A DNA stretch of 16,364 nt. Origin: Oscillospiraceae bacterium (GTDB taxonomy: Bacteria > Bacillota > Clostridia > Oscillospirales > Oscillospiraceae). Position 1 is the first letter of the stretch, and each line of letters starts with the position of its first letter. The notes beneath the pieces are model-generated. The model had not been told where the DNA came from and searched no databases. It saw only the letters and a list, made by a program, of their open reading frames with translations. The translations under genes were made by a program, and so were the position numbers. The stretch spans positions 1 through 16,364 of the forward strand of contig CADCLH010000092.1 in the NCBI GenBank assembly GCA_902802215.1, in the 5' to 3' direction. Below, piece after piece: positions 6,068 through 13,306 of the stretch.

Positions 6068-7688
6068 GGAACCTCTTTTGACTGACAGTTTGGACAATTT
6101 CAACGCGACGGAGGGCGCGCCCGGCCGGAAGCGGCGCGGCAAAAAGGCCGTGCTGATCACGGCCGTCGTGCTGTGCGTGCTGGTGCTGCTCCTGTCCGGC
6201 GCCGCGGTCTGGGGCTACATGCTCTCGATCAGCGACCGGAACCTCCCCCGCGTCTATATCGACGGGGTCTTCGTCGGCGGCATGACCGCCGAGGAGAGCG
6301 CCGCCGCGCTCCGTGACGCGCACTGGGGCGAGAACGTGCCGGAGACCCTCTCGGTCTCGCTGCCCGCCGGCGCGGGCTTCGCGGTCGATCCGTTCCGCGC
6401 GGGCGCCGCCGTGACGGCGGAGCAGGCCGTCGCCGCCGCGCAGCGCTACGGCCACACCGGGGACGTGTTCCGCAACCTCTTCCGCTATCTCGGAAACCAC
6501 CTCGCCGCCCACGACGTCGTCAAGGGCGAACGGACCCTGGACAGCGCGTATCTGCACGCGTGCATCGACGAGGGGCTGACGCAGCTGCGGCGCAATCTCG
6601 CCAAAAGCACCATCACCGCCGACCTGCCGGGCGGCAGGCTCGTCGTGCTCAAGGGTGCGGGCGGTGTGGAGCTCGATACCGACGCGCTGTACGACGAGGT
6701 CTGCGCGGCGCTGCGCGAGGGGAAGGACTCCCTCGCCTTCGACAGGCTGAAGCAGGAGCCCTCCATGCCGGATTTTGAAAAGCTCTACCGGGATCTCTTC
6801 CATGAGCCGGTGAACGCCTACTTCCGGGAGGATTTCTCCATCGAGCCCGAGGTCGTGGGCTGCAGCTTCGGCGTCGAGCAGGCGGTCTCGCTCTGGAAGC
6901 AGGCCGCGGTCGGCGAGCAGATCGTCATCCCGCTGGAGCTGCGCCAGCCGGAGGTCACCGCCGCCGAGCTGGAGAAGACGCTCTACCGCGACGTGCTCGG
7001 CTCGCAGACCACGAGCTACGCCTGGTCGAGCGATTCGCGCATCAACAACATCAATCTCGCCGCCGGCAAGCTCAACGGCGTCATCCTGCTGCCGGGCGAG
7101 ACCTTCTCCTACAACGACACCGTCGGCCAGCGCACCGCCGAGGCGGGCTTCCGCTACGCCAAGGCCTACAGCGACGGCGAGGAGGTCGAGGCTCTGGGCG
7201 GCGGCATCTGCCAGGTGTCCTCCACCCTCTACTGCGCCACCATGTACGCCCAGCTCAAGACCGTCTCGCGCACCAACCACTACTTCAAGGTCAGCTATCT
7301 CGACTTCGGGCTGGACGCCACGGTGAGCTGGGGCCAGCCGGACTTCAAGTTCCGCAACAGCCGCGACTACCCGATCATGATCCAGGCCTACACCGATCCC
7401 GACGAGCAGACCCTGACCGTCGAGATCTGGGGCACCGACACCGACGGCAGCAGCATCCGGCTCCGCCACACCTCGGCCGAGGTCTTCGACGAGGAATACC
7501 CCGAGGTCGTGATCGGCCATTCCATCTACACCTACGGCGACGTGTACGACGCAGGCGGCAACTACGTCGACACGGTGTTTGAAAACTCCGGCACCTACTA
7601 TCTGCACAAGGAGGATATCGAGTGGCCCGAGGGGCATGAAGACCCCTTTGCCGACTCGTTTATGCACGACTACCTCAACCCCACGTGA
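6045..7688 (+). CDS. VanW-family membrane-anchored protein
   Basis: VanW-family proteins are of unknown function; the name comes from an accessory gene of vancomycin-resistance clusters, and most members have no link to resistance. The protein has a charged N-terminus, one membrane segment (about residues 35-58), and an extracellular region. That region has repeats resembling the putative peptidoglycan-binding domain (about 65-300), then the VanW domain with NGVILLPGETFSYNDTVG, the signature GGGICQVSSTLY (from about 385), and GLDATVSWGQPDFKFRN. An anchored cell-wall protein is the inference. The longest start, ATG 6045, overlaps hemW by 23 bases. A TTG at 6078 is a strong alternative, since TGAGGA (6065-6070) lies 7 bases before it; it would remove 11 residues. 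MetG follows after 40 bases. Confidence 0.85.
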   Translation: MNSRKRIEEPLLTDSLDNFNATEGAPGRKRRGKKAVLITAVVLCVLVLLLSGAAVWGYMLSISDRNLPRVYIDGVFVGGMTAEESAAALRDAHWGENVPETLSVSLPAGAGFAVDPFRAGAAVTAEQAVAAAQRYGHTGDVFRNLFRYLGNHLAAHDVVKGERTLDSAYLHACIDEGLTQLRRNLAKSTITADLPGGRLVVLKGAGGVELDTDALYDEVCAALREGKDSLAFDRLKQEPSMPDFEKLYRDLFHEPVNAYFREDFSIEPEVVGCSFGVEQAVSLWKQAAVGEQIVIPLELRQPEVTAAELEKTLYRDVLGSQTTSYAWSSDSRINNINLAAGKLNGVILLPGETFSYNDTVGQRTAEAGFRYAKAYSDGEEVEALGGGICQVSSTLYCATMYAQLKTVSRTNHYFKVSYLDFGLDATVSWGQPDFKFRNSRDYPIMIQAYTDPDEQTLTVEIWGTDTDGSSIRLRHTSAEVFDEEYPEVVIGHSIYTYGDVYDAGGNYVDTVFENSGTYYLHKEDIEWPEGHEDPFADSFMHDYLNPT

Positions 7689-7728
7689 TCGCAAAAGAAA
7701 CTCAGCATATTTGACAGGAGAGAAGAGC

Positions 7729-9597
7729 ATGGAAAACAAGAAGACCTACTACATCACCACCCCGATCTACTACCCCTCCGACAAGCTGCACATCGGCCAC
7801 ACCTACTGCACCGTCGCCACCGACGCCTTCGCGCGCTACAAGCGCCTGCGCGGCTACGACGTGATGTTCCTGACCGGCACCGACGAGCACGGGCAGAAGA
7901 TCGAGGAGAAGGCCAGACAGGCCGGCAAGACCCCCCAGGAGTTCGTCGACAACATCGTCTGCGGCGAGGGCGGCATCCTTGATCTGTGGAAGCTGATGAA
8001 CATCTCCAACGACCGCTTCATCCGCACCACCGACGACTACCATGTCGCCGCCGTGCAGCGCATCTTCAAGAAGATGTACGACAACGGCGATATCTACAAG
8101 GGCGCCTACAAGGGCAAGTACTGCACCCCCTGCGAGAGCTTCTGGACCGAGAGCCAGCTGGTCAACGGCATGTGCCCGGACTGCGGCCGTCCCGTCCACG
8201 ACGCCGAGGAGGAGGCCTACTTCTTCCGCCTCTCCAAGTACGCCAAGCCCGTGCAGGAGCTGCTGGAGTCCGGCACCTTCCTCGAACCCGCCTCCCGCGT
8301 CAACGAGATGATCAACAACTTCATCAAGCCGGGTCTCGAGGACCTCTGCGTCTCCCGCACCAGCTTCACCTGGGGCGTGCCCGTGGACTTCGATCCGGGC
8401 CACGTGGTCTACGTCTGGGTCGACGCGCTGTTCAACTACGCCACCGCGCTCGGCTACCAGAACGACCGCTACGACGACTTCGACAAGTACTGGCCCCCGG
8501 TGAACATCGTCGGCAAGGAGATCGTCCGCTTCCACTCCATCATCTGGCCCGCCATGCTCATGAGCGTGGGCGAGCCCGTGCCGACGAAGGTCTACGGCCA
8601 CGGCTGGCTCGTCATCGACGGCGGCAAGATGTCCAAGTCCAAGGGCAACGTGGTCGATCCCTACGTCCTGGCCGACAAGTTCGGCGTGGACGCGCTGCGC
8701 TTCTTCCTGCTGCGCACCTTCCCCTTCGGCTCCGACGGCAACTTCTCCAACGAGCTGCTGATCAACACCATCAACACGCGCGAGAGCGGCGACTTCGACG
8801 AGGAGCTGATCGCCCTGATCCGCGGCACCGCCGAAAAGTACGCCGCGCAGATGGACAGCTACCAGCCGCATCTGGCTCTGGAGGAGGTCTTCAGGCTCAT
8901 CCAGCGCGCCAACAAGTATATCGACGAGACCATGCCCTGGGCGCTGGCGAAGGACCCGGCCAGGAAGGCCCGTCTCGCCTCCGTGCTCTATAACCTGCTC
9001 GAGGCCCTGCGCGTGAGCCTCATCATGCTCACGCCCTTCATCCCCGCCAGCTGCGACAAGGCCTTCGCGCAGATCGGCGCGGACAAGGCCGCGCAGAGCT
9101 GGGACAGCGCCGCCGTCTACGGCGTGCTGCCCGCCGAGGTCGAGGTCCACAAGGGCGAGACCCTCTTCCCGCGCATCGACGCGCAGAAGATGCTCGAGGA
9201 GCTGGAGAGCGCCCACAAGGCGGCCACCGCCCCCAAGGTGGAGTACCCGCCCGTCCAGCCCGACGTGACGATCGACGAGTTCAACAAGTGCGACATGCGC
9301 GTGTGCAAGGTCCTCTCCTGCGAGGCCGTCAAAAAGAGCGACCGGCTGTTGAAGTTCATGCTCGACGACGGCAGCGGCACGCCGCGTCAGATCCTCTCGG
9401 GCATCCACAAGTTCTACGAGCCCGAGCAGCTCGTCGGCAAGACCGTGGTCGCGATCCTGAACCTGCCGGCGCGCAAGATGATGGGGCTGGAGTCCAACGG
9501 CATGCTGCTGTCCGCCCTGCGCATGGTCGACGGCAAGGAGGAGCTGAACCTCATCATGCTCGACGACGCCGTCCCCGCCGGCGCGAAGCTCTGCTGA
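7729..9597 (+). CDS. metG: Methionyl-tRNA synthetase with an apparent internal in-frame deletion
   Basis: MetG charges tRNA-Met with methionine using ATP and is essential. The class I signatures are present: HIGH (residues 21-24) and KMSKS (300-304). So are the four zinc-knuckle cysteines (C132, C135, C149, C152) and a C-terminal tRNA-binding OB fold (about 515-622) as in long MetG forms. The start ATG follows AGGAGAG with good spacing. At 622 residues it is somewhat shorter than the usual ~650. After NFSNELLINTINT (ending at 350) the text jumps to RESGDFDEELIAL. The stretch that normally follows, close to DLANDLGNLLSRTVAMVEKYFGG, is missing. It is a conserved start of the anticodon-binding helical domain, so about 27-35 residues appear deleted in frame near base 8779. 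If real, function would probably suffer. A second metG elsewhere or an assembly error are the alternatives. Confidence 0.93.
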   Translation: MENKKTYYITTPIYYPSDKLHIGHTYCTVATDAFARYKRLRGYDVMFLTGTDEHGQKIEEKARQAGKTPQEFVDNIVCGEGGILDLWKLMNISNDRFIRTTDDYHVAAVQRIFKKMYDNGDIYKGAYKGKYCTPCESFWTESQLVNGMCPDCGRPVHDAEEEAYFFRLSKYAKPVQELLESGTFLEPASRVNEMINNFIKPGLEDLCVSRTSFTWGVPVDFDPGHVVYVWVDALFNYATALGYQNDRYDDFDKYWPPVNIVGKEIVRFHSIIWPAMLMSVGEPVPTKVYGHGWLVIDGGKMSKSKGNVVDPYVLADKFGVDALRFFLLRTFPFGSDGNFSNELLINTINTRESGDFDEELIALIRGTAEKYAAQMDSYQPHLALEEVFRLIQRANKYIDETMPWALAKDPARKARLASVLYNLLEALRVSLIMLTPFIPASCDKAFAQIGADKAAQSWDSAAVYGVLPAEVEVHKGETLFPRIDAQKMLEELESAHKAATAPKVEYPPVQPDVTIDEFNKCDMRVCKVLSCEAVKKSDRLLKFMLDDGSGTPRQILSGIHKFYEPEQLVGKTVVAILNLPARKMMGLESNGMLLSALRMVDGKEELNLIMLDDAVPAGAKLC

Positions 9598-9632
9598 ACG
9601 CCGCGCGCCGCCGAAAAAACCGTTTGAAATGC

Positions 9633-9664
9633 AAAAAATCCGGTGCTTTCGCACCGGATTTTTT
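9633..9664. terminator. Bidirectional intrinsic terminator between metG and the ABC ATPase gene
   Basis: ATCCGGTGC-TTTC-GCACCGGAT forms a stem with a four-base loop. It is flanked by five further A bases on the left and five further T bases on the right, so each strand has a hairpin followed by a T run. It sits between the convergent genes metG (ends 9597) and the minus-strand ATPase gene (ends 9689), and should serve both. Confidence 0.93.
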
Positions 9665-9688
9665 ATGTTTTCCGTATGGCCGTACGCT

Positions 9689-10873
9689 TTACCACTCGAG
9701 GTTCTTCTCGGTCTCTTTGGAGAAGACGTGGGCCACGTTGCCGCCGAAGGTGAAGTGCACCTGATCGCCGATCTTGTAGTTGCCCTCCATCTCGATGGTG
9801 GGGACGATGATGATGACGTCGCGGCCCTCGGCGCTCACATGCAGGTGGACGCTGGAGCCCATCATCTCGCTGACGTCGACCTTGGCGGGGATGCCCTCCT
9901 TGGCGAGGACGGTGTGCTCGGGACGCACGCCGAGGATGACGTCCTGGCTCTGCACGTCCTTGTCGAGCAGGCGGGCTTCCTTCTCGGGGTCGAGCTCGAC
10001 CTTCTCGTCGGCGAGCTGGACGAAGAACTTCTTGTCCTCGCGGATGAGCTTTGCGTCGAAGAAGTTCATGACGGGCATGCCGATGAAGCCGGCGACGAAG
10101 AGGTTGGCCGGGTGGTTGAAGACCTCCTGGGGCGTGCCGATCTGCTGGATGTAGCCGTCGCGCATGATGACGATGCGGTCTCCCAGCGTCATGGCCTCGG
10201 TCTGGTCGTGGGTGACGTAGATGAAGGTGGTGTTGATGCGCTCTCTAAGCTTGATGATCTCGGCGCGCATCTCGTTTCTGAGCTTCGCGTCCAGGTTCGA
10301 CAGCGGCTCGTCCATGAGCATGACCTTCGGGTCGCGGACGATGGCGCGGCCGATGGCGACACGCTGGCGCTGGCCGCCGGACAGGGCCTTGGGCTTGCGC
10401 TCGAGGTACTGGGTGATGTCAAGGATCTCGGCGGCCTCGCGGACCTTCTTGTCGATGACGTCCTTCGGCTCCTTGCGCAGCTTCAGGGAGAAGGCCATGT
10501 TCTCATAGACCGTCATGTGGGGGTAGAGGGCGTAGTTCTGGAAAACCATGGCAATGTCGCGGTCCTTGGGCGCGACGTCGTTCATGAGCTTGCCGTCGAT
10601 GATGAGCTCGCCGCCGGAGATCTCCTCCAGACCGGCGACCATGCGCAGGGTCGTGGACTTGCCGCAGCCGGACGGGCCGACCAGGACGATGAACTCCTTG
10701 TCCGCGATGTCAAGGTTGAACTCCTGCACCGCGACGACGCCTTCGTCGGTGATTTGCAGATTGACCTTTTTCTTCTCCAGCGGCTCGCCGCGGGACTTTT
10801 TGCGCTGAGCGCGCTCCGCGCCGCTCTCAAAGGGGTACACTTTCTTGATGTTTTTGAGCTGAACAGTCGCCAT
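9689..10873 (-). CDS. Sugar ABC transporter ATP-binding protein (MsmX/UgpC type)
   Basis: This 394-residue ATPase is of the CUT1 class that powers uptake of oligosaccharides, maltose or glycerol-phosphate and is often shared by several transporters. Motifs in order are Walker A GPSGCGKST (66-74), Q-loop Gln112, signature LSGGQ (164-168), Walker B VMLMDE (184-189) and His222. They are followed by a C-terminal TOBE/OB regulatory domain containing LGVRPEH. The permease and binding-protein genes are not adjacent, which suits a shared ATPase. An insertion of about 30 mostly basic and acidic residues (about 15-46) separates the first two strands of the ATPase fold, compared with MsmX or MalK. The start ATG at 10873-10871 has GGAG about nine bases upstream. 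An in-frame extension to an upstream ATG is possible but has no ribosome-binding site and unlikely composition. Confidence 0.93.
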   Translation of the reverse strand: MATVQLKNIKKVYPFESGAERAQRKKSRGEPLEKKKVNLQITDEGVVAVQEFNLDIADKEFIVLVGPSGCGKSTTLRMVAGLEEISGGELIIDGKLMNDVAPKDRDIAMVFQNYALYPHMTVYENMAFSLKLRKEPKDVIDKKVREAAEILDITQYLERKPKALSGGQRQRVAIGRAIVRDPKVMLMDEPLSNLDAKLRNEMRAEIIKLRERINTTFIYVTHDQTEAMTLGDRIVIMRDGYIQQIGTPQEVFNHPANLFVAGFIGMPVMNFFDAKLIREDKKFFVQLADEKVELDPEKEARLLDKDVQSQDVILGVRPEHTVLAKEGIPAKVDVSEMMGSSVHLHVSAEGRDVIIIVPTIEMEGNYKIGDQVHFTFGGNVAHVFSKETEKNLEW

Positions 10874-11074
10874 GTTTTCCGGCTCCGCGTACACAGCCTC
10901 CGCTTCTGTACGCTCACGGCCGCCCGCTTTGGGACGCGCCGCCCTGCGACAGGTCTCCACACTGCCGCACCCCGAGCCAGGGGATGAACAAATCCTCCTT
11001 ATACATGCTGTGCGCGGCATTTTGTGGAGTGCCGGGCACGCCGTCAAATAATACGGGCATAAAAACCCGCGGAT
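10874..11074 (-). other. Leader of the ABC ATPase gene, about 195 bases, no gene recognised
   Basis: Between the mapped promoter and the ATPase start lies an untranslated stretch. It contains TAAGGAGGAT (minus strand, around 11001-10992), an excellent ribosome-binding sequence. No ATG or GTG start lies at a normal distance after it; a TTG is only two bases away. A small GC-rich inverted repeat (CGGG...CCCG) sits at its 5' end. I recognise no known riboswitch. Confidence 0.35.
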
Positions 11075-11103
11075 ATTATACACGACAATCACCGGAAAGG
11101 CAA
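11075..11103 (-). promoter_or_regulatory. Promoter of the ABC ATPase gene
   Basis: On the minus strand the consensus -10 TATAAT (11080-11075) lies exactly 17 bases from TTGCCT (11103-11098). It reads toward the ATPase gene, with transcription expected to start near 11068. The -35 and most of the spacer lie inside a 34-base palindrome, so anything that binds or folds there would affect this promoter. Confidence 0.75.
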
Positions 11104-11119
11104 GCCTTTCCGGTGATTG
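11086..11119. repeat. 34-base perfect palindrome over the ATPase promoter
   Basis: Two 16-base arms, CAATCACCGGAAAGGC and its exact reverse complement, flank a two-base centre (11102-11103). A shorter perfect palindrome TTGATGCATCAA (11117-11128) overlaps its right end. On the minus strand it starts soon after the stop codon of the 55-residue protein, so it could be that gene's terminator. The run after it (TCGTGTATAAT) is only weakly T-rich. It could equally be an operator. Both roles may be combined. Confidence 0.7.
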
Positions 11120-11124
11120 ATGCA

Positions 11125-11292
11125 TCAAAAACCCATCAGCTCCGACACCGAGTCGGCGACGTCGCCCATGGTCTTGAGCGTGCGCTCGACAAGGCGCATG
11201 GCGCCGGGCTTTTTGGGACGCATGGCGTACATGGCGGCGCCGCCGACCATCAGGCCCATCCCCATCCCGACCAGAAAAGTCCGCTTGTTCAT
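11125..11292 (-). CDS. Small 55-residue membrane protein, function unknown
   Basis: A short gene with a good ribosome-binding site (GGAGGA, six bases before the ATG at 11292-11290). The product begins MNKRTFLVGMGMGLMVGGAA, a short glycine-rich membrane segment (about residues 6-24). Then comes a basic RPKK patch and an amphipathic helix ending SVSELMGF. It resembles YtxH-like small membrane proteins in general plan only, and no function can be given. It is divergent from ymdB, with starts 128 bases apart, and upstream of the ABC ATPase gene on the same strand. Confidence 0.65.
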   Translation of the reverse strand: MNKRTFLVGMGMGLMVGGAAMYAMRPKKPGAMRLVERTLKTMGDVADSVSELMGF

Positions 11293-11354
11293 GACGATTC
11301 CTCCGTTCACATGGAATTTGTTTGCCGACAATCCTAGTATGCGCAGGATATCTC

Positions 11355-11384
11355 TTGATGTACCGATGCAATTTGTGGTAAAAT
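11355..11384 (+). promoter_or_regulatory. Promoter of the ymdB operon
   Basis: TTGATG (11355-11360) and TAAAAT (11379-11384) are separated by 18 bases, with an extended TGG before the -10. It reads toward ymdB, whose ATG at 11421 follows AAAGGGAG. No operator or terminator is evident between promoter and gene. A matching minus-strand promoter for the divergent small gene was not convincing. Confidence 0.65.
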
Positions 11385-11420
11385 CATTCAATAGTGAACA
11401 AGTCAAAGGGAGCAACTCCT

Positions 11421-12194
11421 ATGCAGATCAGGATTCTTGCGGTGGGCGACGTCTGCGGACAGCCCGGCCTCGATCATCTGGAAAAGCATCTGAAAACCTA
11501 TCAAAAGGAACTGGACGTCGCGTTCACGGTCGTCAACGGCGAAAACGCGAACGTGGTGGGCATCACGCCGAAGCAGGCGGATCTGATCTTCCGCGCGGGC
11601 GCGGACGTCATCACGCTCGGCAACCACACCTGGACGCGCACCGAGCTGCAGCCCTATCTGGACGAGCGCACGCGCATCCTCCGTCCGGCCAACTACGCCC
11701 CCCAGTGCCCGGGGCGCGGCATCGCGGTCTTTTCCCGCGATTTCGGGGACGTGTGCGTGCTCAACCTCATGGGCCGCTTCACGCTCGACGCCAACACGGA
11801 CAACCCCTTCGTCATCGCCGACGGCTACATGGCGGAGATCCGGGAGAAGATCATCCTCGTGGACTTCCACGCCGAGGGCACCAGCGAAAAGCGCGCGATG
11901 GGCTTTCTGCTCGACGGGAAGGCCAGCGCGGTCTGGGGCACGCACACCCATGTCCAGACCTCGGACGCGCAGGTGCTGCCCAACGGCACCGGCTACATCA
12001 CCGACCTGGGCATGACGGGCTCGGTCCACTCGGTGCTGGGCATCGACCCCCAGCAGAGTATCGGCAAGTTCATGGGCGACCCGCCGCGCCGCTACGAGGC
12101 GGGCAAGGGCCGGAGCAAGCTCGAGGGCTGTCTGTTCACCATCGACACGGAGACGGGGCGCTGCCTCGCGGCGGAGGGGGTCAGGCTGACATGA
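11421..12194 (+). CDS. ymdB: YmdB-family metallophosphoesterase (2',3'-cyclic nucleotide phosphodiesterase)
   Basis: YmdB of Bacillus subtilis hydrolyses 2',3'-cyclic nucleotides and influences the choice between biofilm and motile states. This 257-residue protein matches the family (TIGR00282) along its length and has the two-metal site residues: D10 (VGDV), E41-N42 (NGEN), N68-H69 (GNHTW), H150 (DFHAE), and H175/H177 (GTHTHVQT). It is cytosolic, with no signal peptide. It is first in a tight operon: its stop codon overlaps the start of the nuclease gene as ATGA. The operon promoter lies at 11355-11384. In many Firmicutes ymdB sits beside rny; here its partners are an SbcCD-like pair instead. 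Confidence 0.93.
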   Translation: MQIRILAVGDVCGQPGLDHLEKHLKTYQKELDVAFTVVNGENANVVGITPKQADLIFRAGADVITLGNHTWTRTELQPYLDERTRILRPANYAPQCPGRGIAVFSRDFGDVCVLNLMGRFTLDANTDNPFVIADGYMAEIREKIILVDFHAEGTSEKRAMGFLLDGKASAVWGTHTHVQTSDAQVLPNGTGYITDLGMTGSVHSVLGIDPQQSIGKFMGDPPRRYEAGKGRSKLEGCLFTIDTETGRCLAAEGVRLT

Positions 12195-13306
12195 GAGAGC
12201 TGAAGATTCTGCACACGGCCGACCTGCATCTGGACTCCCCCTTCGAGGGGCTGCCGGCGGGCAAGGCCGCCATGCGCCGGGGCGAGCAGCGGGAGCTGCT
12301 CGGACGGCTCGCTTCTCTGGTCCAGCGCGAGGGCGTGCAGCTCGTGCTGCTGGCGGGCGACCTGCTCGACAGCGACAAGCCCTATTTTGAGACCGGGGAG
12401 GAGCTGGCCCTGTGCCTCGGCGGCATGGGCGTGCCGGTGTTCATCGCCCCCGGCAACCACGATTTCTATTCGCCGAAGTCCCCCTGGGCGCGGCTGAAGC
12501 TGCCGGAGAACGTGCATGTGTTCTCCGAAAACGCGATCACCGGCGTGACGCTCGAGAGCCTCGGGGCCGTCGTCTACGGCGCGGCCTTCACGGCCCGGCG
12601 CTCGGGACCGCTGCTGCGCGGCTTCCACGCCGAAAAGCGGGAGGGCTATTGGAACCTGATCTGCCTGCACGGCGAGGTCGGCGCGCGCGACTCGGTCTAC
12701 GACCCGATCGGCGAGGACGAGCTTGCCGCGTGTGGGGCGGACTACGTCGCGCTCGGCCATATCCACAGGGCGAGCGGCCTGCTGCGCGCGGGCGACACCC
12801 GGTATTCCTGGCCCGGCTGCCCCGAGGGGCGCGGCTTCGACGAGACCGGGGAGAAGACCGTGAACCTCGTCACGCTCTCGGGCGGGGACTGCCGGCTGGA
12901 GACGCGCAGCGTCGCGCTCCGGCGCTACGAGAGTCTGCGCGTCGACGTCACGGGGACCGATCCCCTGCTCGCGGTGCACACGCTGCTGCCGGACGAGACC
13001 GTGCGCGACGTCTACCGCATCACCCTGACCGGGGAGTGCGACGAGAGCCCGGATCTGGCGCGCATGCAGACCGCCCTGGGCGAGCTGTTTTTCGAGCTGC
13101 GCCTGCGGGACGAGACGCACCTGCGCGCGTCCTGGTGGGACCTCGCGGGGGACGACAGCCTGCGCGGCCTGTTTTTGAAGAAGCTGCGCGCGCGCTGGGA
13201 AAACGCGCGCGACGAGCAGGAGCGCCGCACCGCGGAGCAGGCGGCGCGCTGGGGCCTCGCGGCCCTCGACCGGCGGGAGGAGGTGGCGCGGCATGATGAT
13301 CCGTAA
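12191..13306 (+). CDS. yhaO: SbcD/Mre11-like DNA exonuclease (YhaO type)
   Basis: A 371-residue calcineurin-like phosphoesterase of the Mre11/SbcD/YhaO group, DNA repair nucleases that work with a Rad50-like ATPase. The metal-binding motifs are D11-L-H13, GDLLD (D57), GNHD (N89-H90-D91), LHGE (H160) and GHIH (H190, H192). Beyond residue ~220 lies a capping region and a C-terminal helical part that would dock on the partner ATPase. The start ATG overlaps the ymdB stop (ATGA), and the end overlaps the ATPase gene by 14 bases, so the products are likely made together. The B. subtilis pair yhaO-yhaN is the closest named example. The nuclease activity is inferred from the motifs. Confidence 0.88.
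   Translation: MRELKILHTADLHLDSPFEGLPAGKAAMRRGEQRELLGRLASLVQREGVQLVLLAGDLLDSDKPYFETGEELALCLGGMGVPVFIAPGNHDFYSPKSPWARLKLPENVHVFSENAITGVTLESLGAVVYGAAFTARRSGPLLRGFHAEKREGYWNLICLHGEVGARDSVYDPIGEDELAACGADYVALGHIHRASGLLRAGDTRYSWPGCPEGRGFDETGEKTVNLVTLSGGDCRLETRSVALRRYESLRVDVTGTDPLLAVHTLLPDETVRDVYRITLTGECDESPDLARMQTALGELFFELRLRDETHLRASWWDLAGDDSLRGLFLKKLRARWENARDEQERRTAEQAARWGLAALDRREEVARHDDP

Noticed and set aside
6045..7688. Vancomycin-resistance gene
   Set aside because: Only the VanW domain is present. There are no vanH, vanA-type ligase, vanX or vanRS genes, and most VanW proteins are unrelated to resistance.
7702..9654. A 650-codon open frame on the minus strand opposite metG
   Set aside because: Same cause: it is antisense to metG, has biased composition and no recognisable motif.
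10874..11371. N-terminal extension of the ABC ATPase in the same frame
   Set aside because: It would run through a strong promoter, a palindrome and the small-protein gene. It has no ribosome-binding site, and the family begins at MATVQLKNI.
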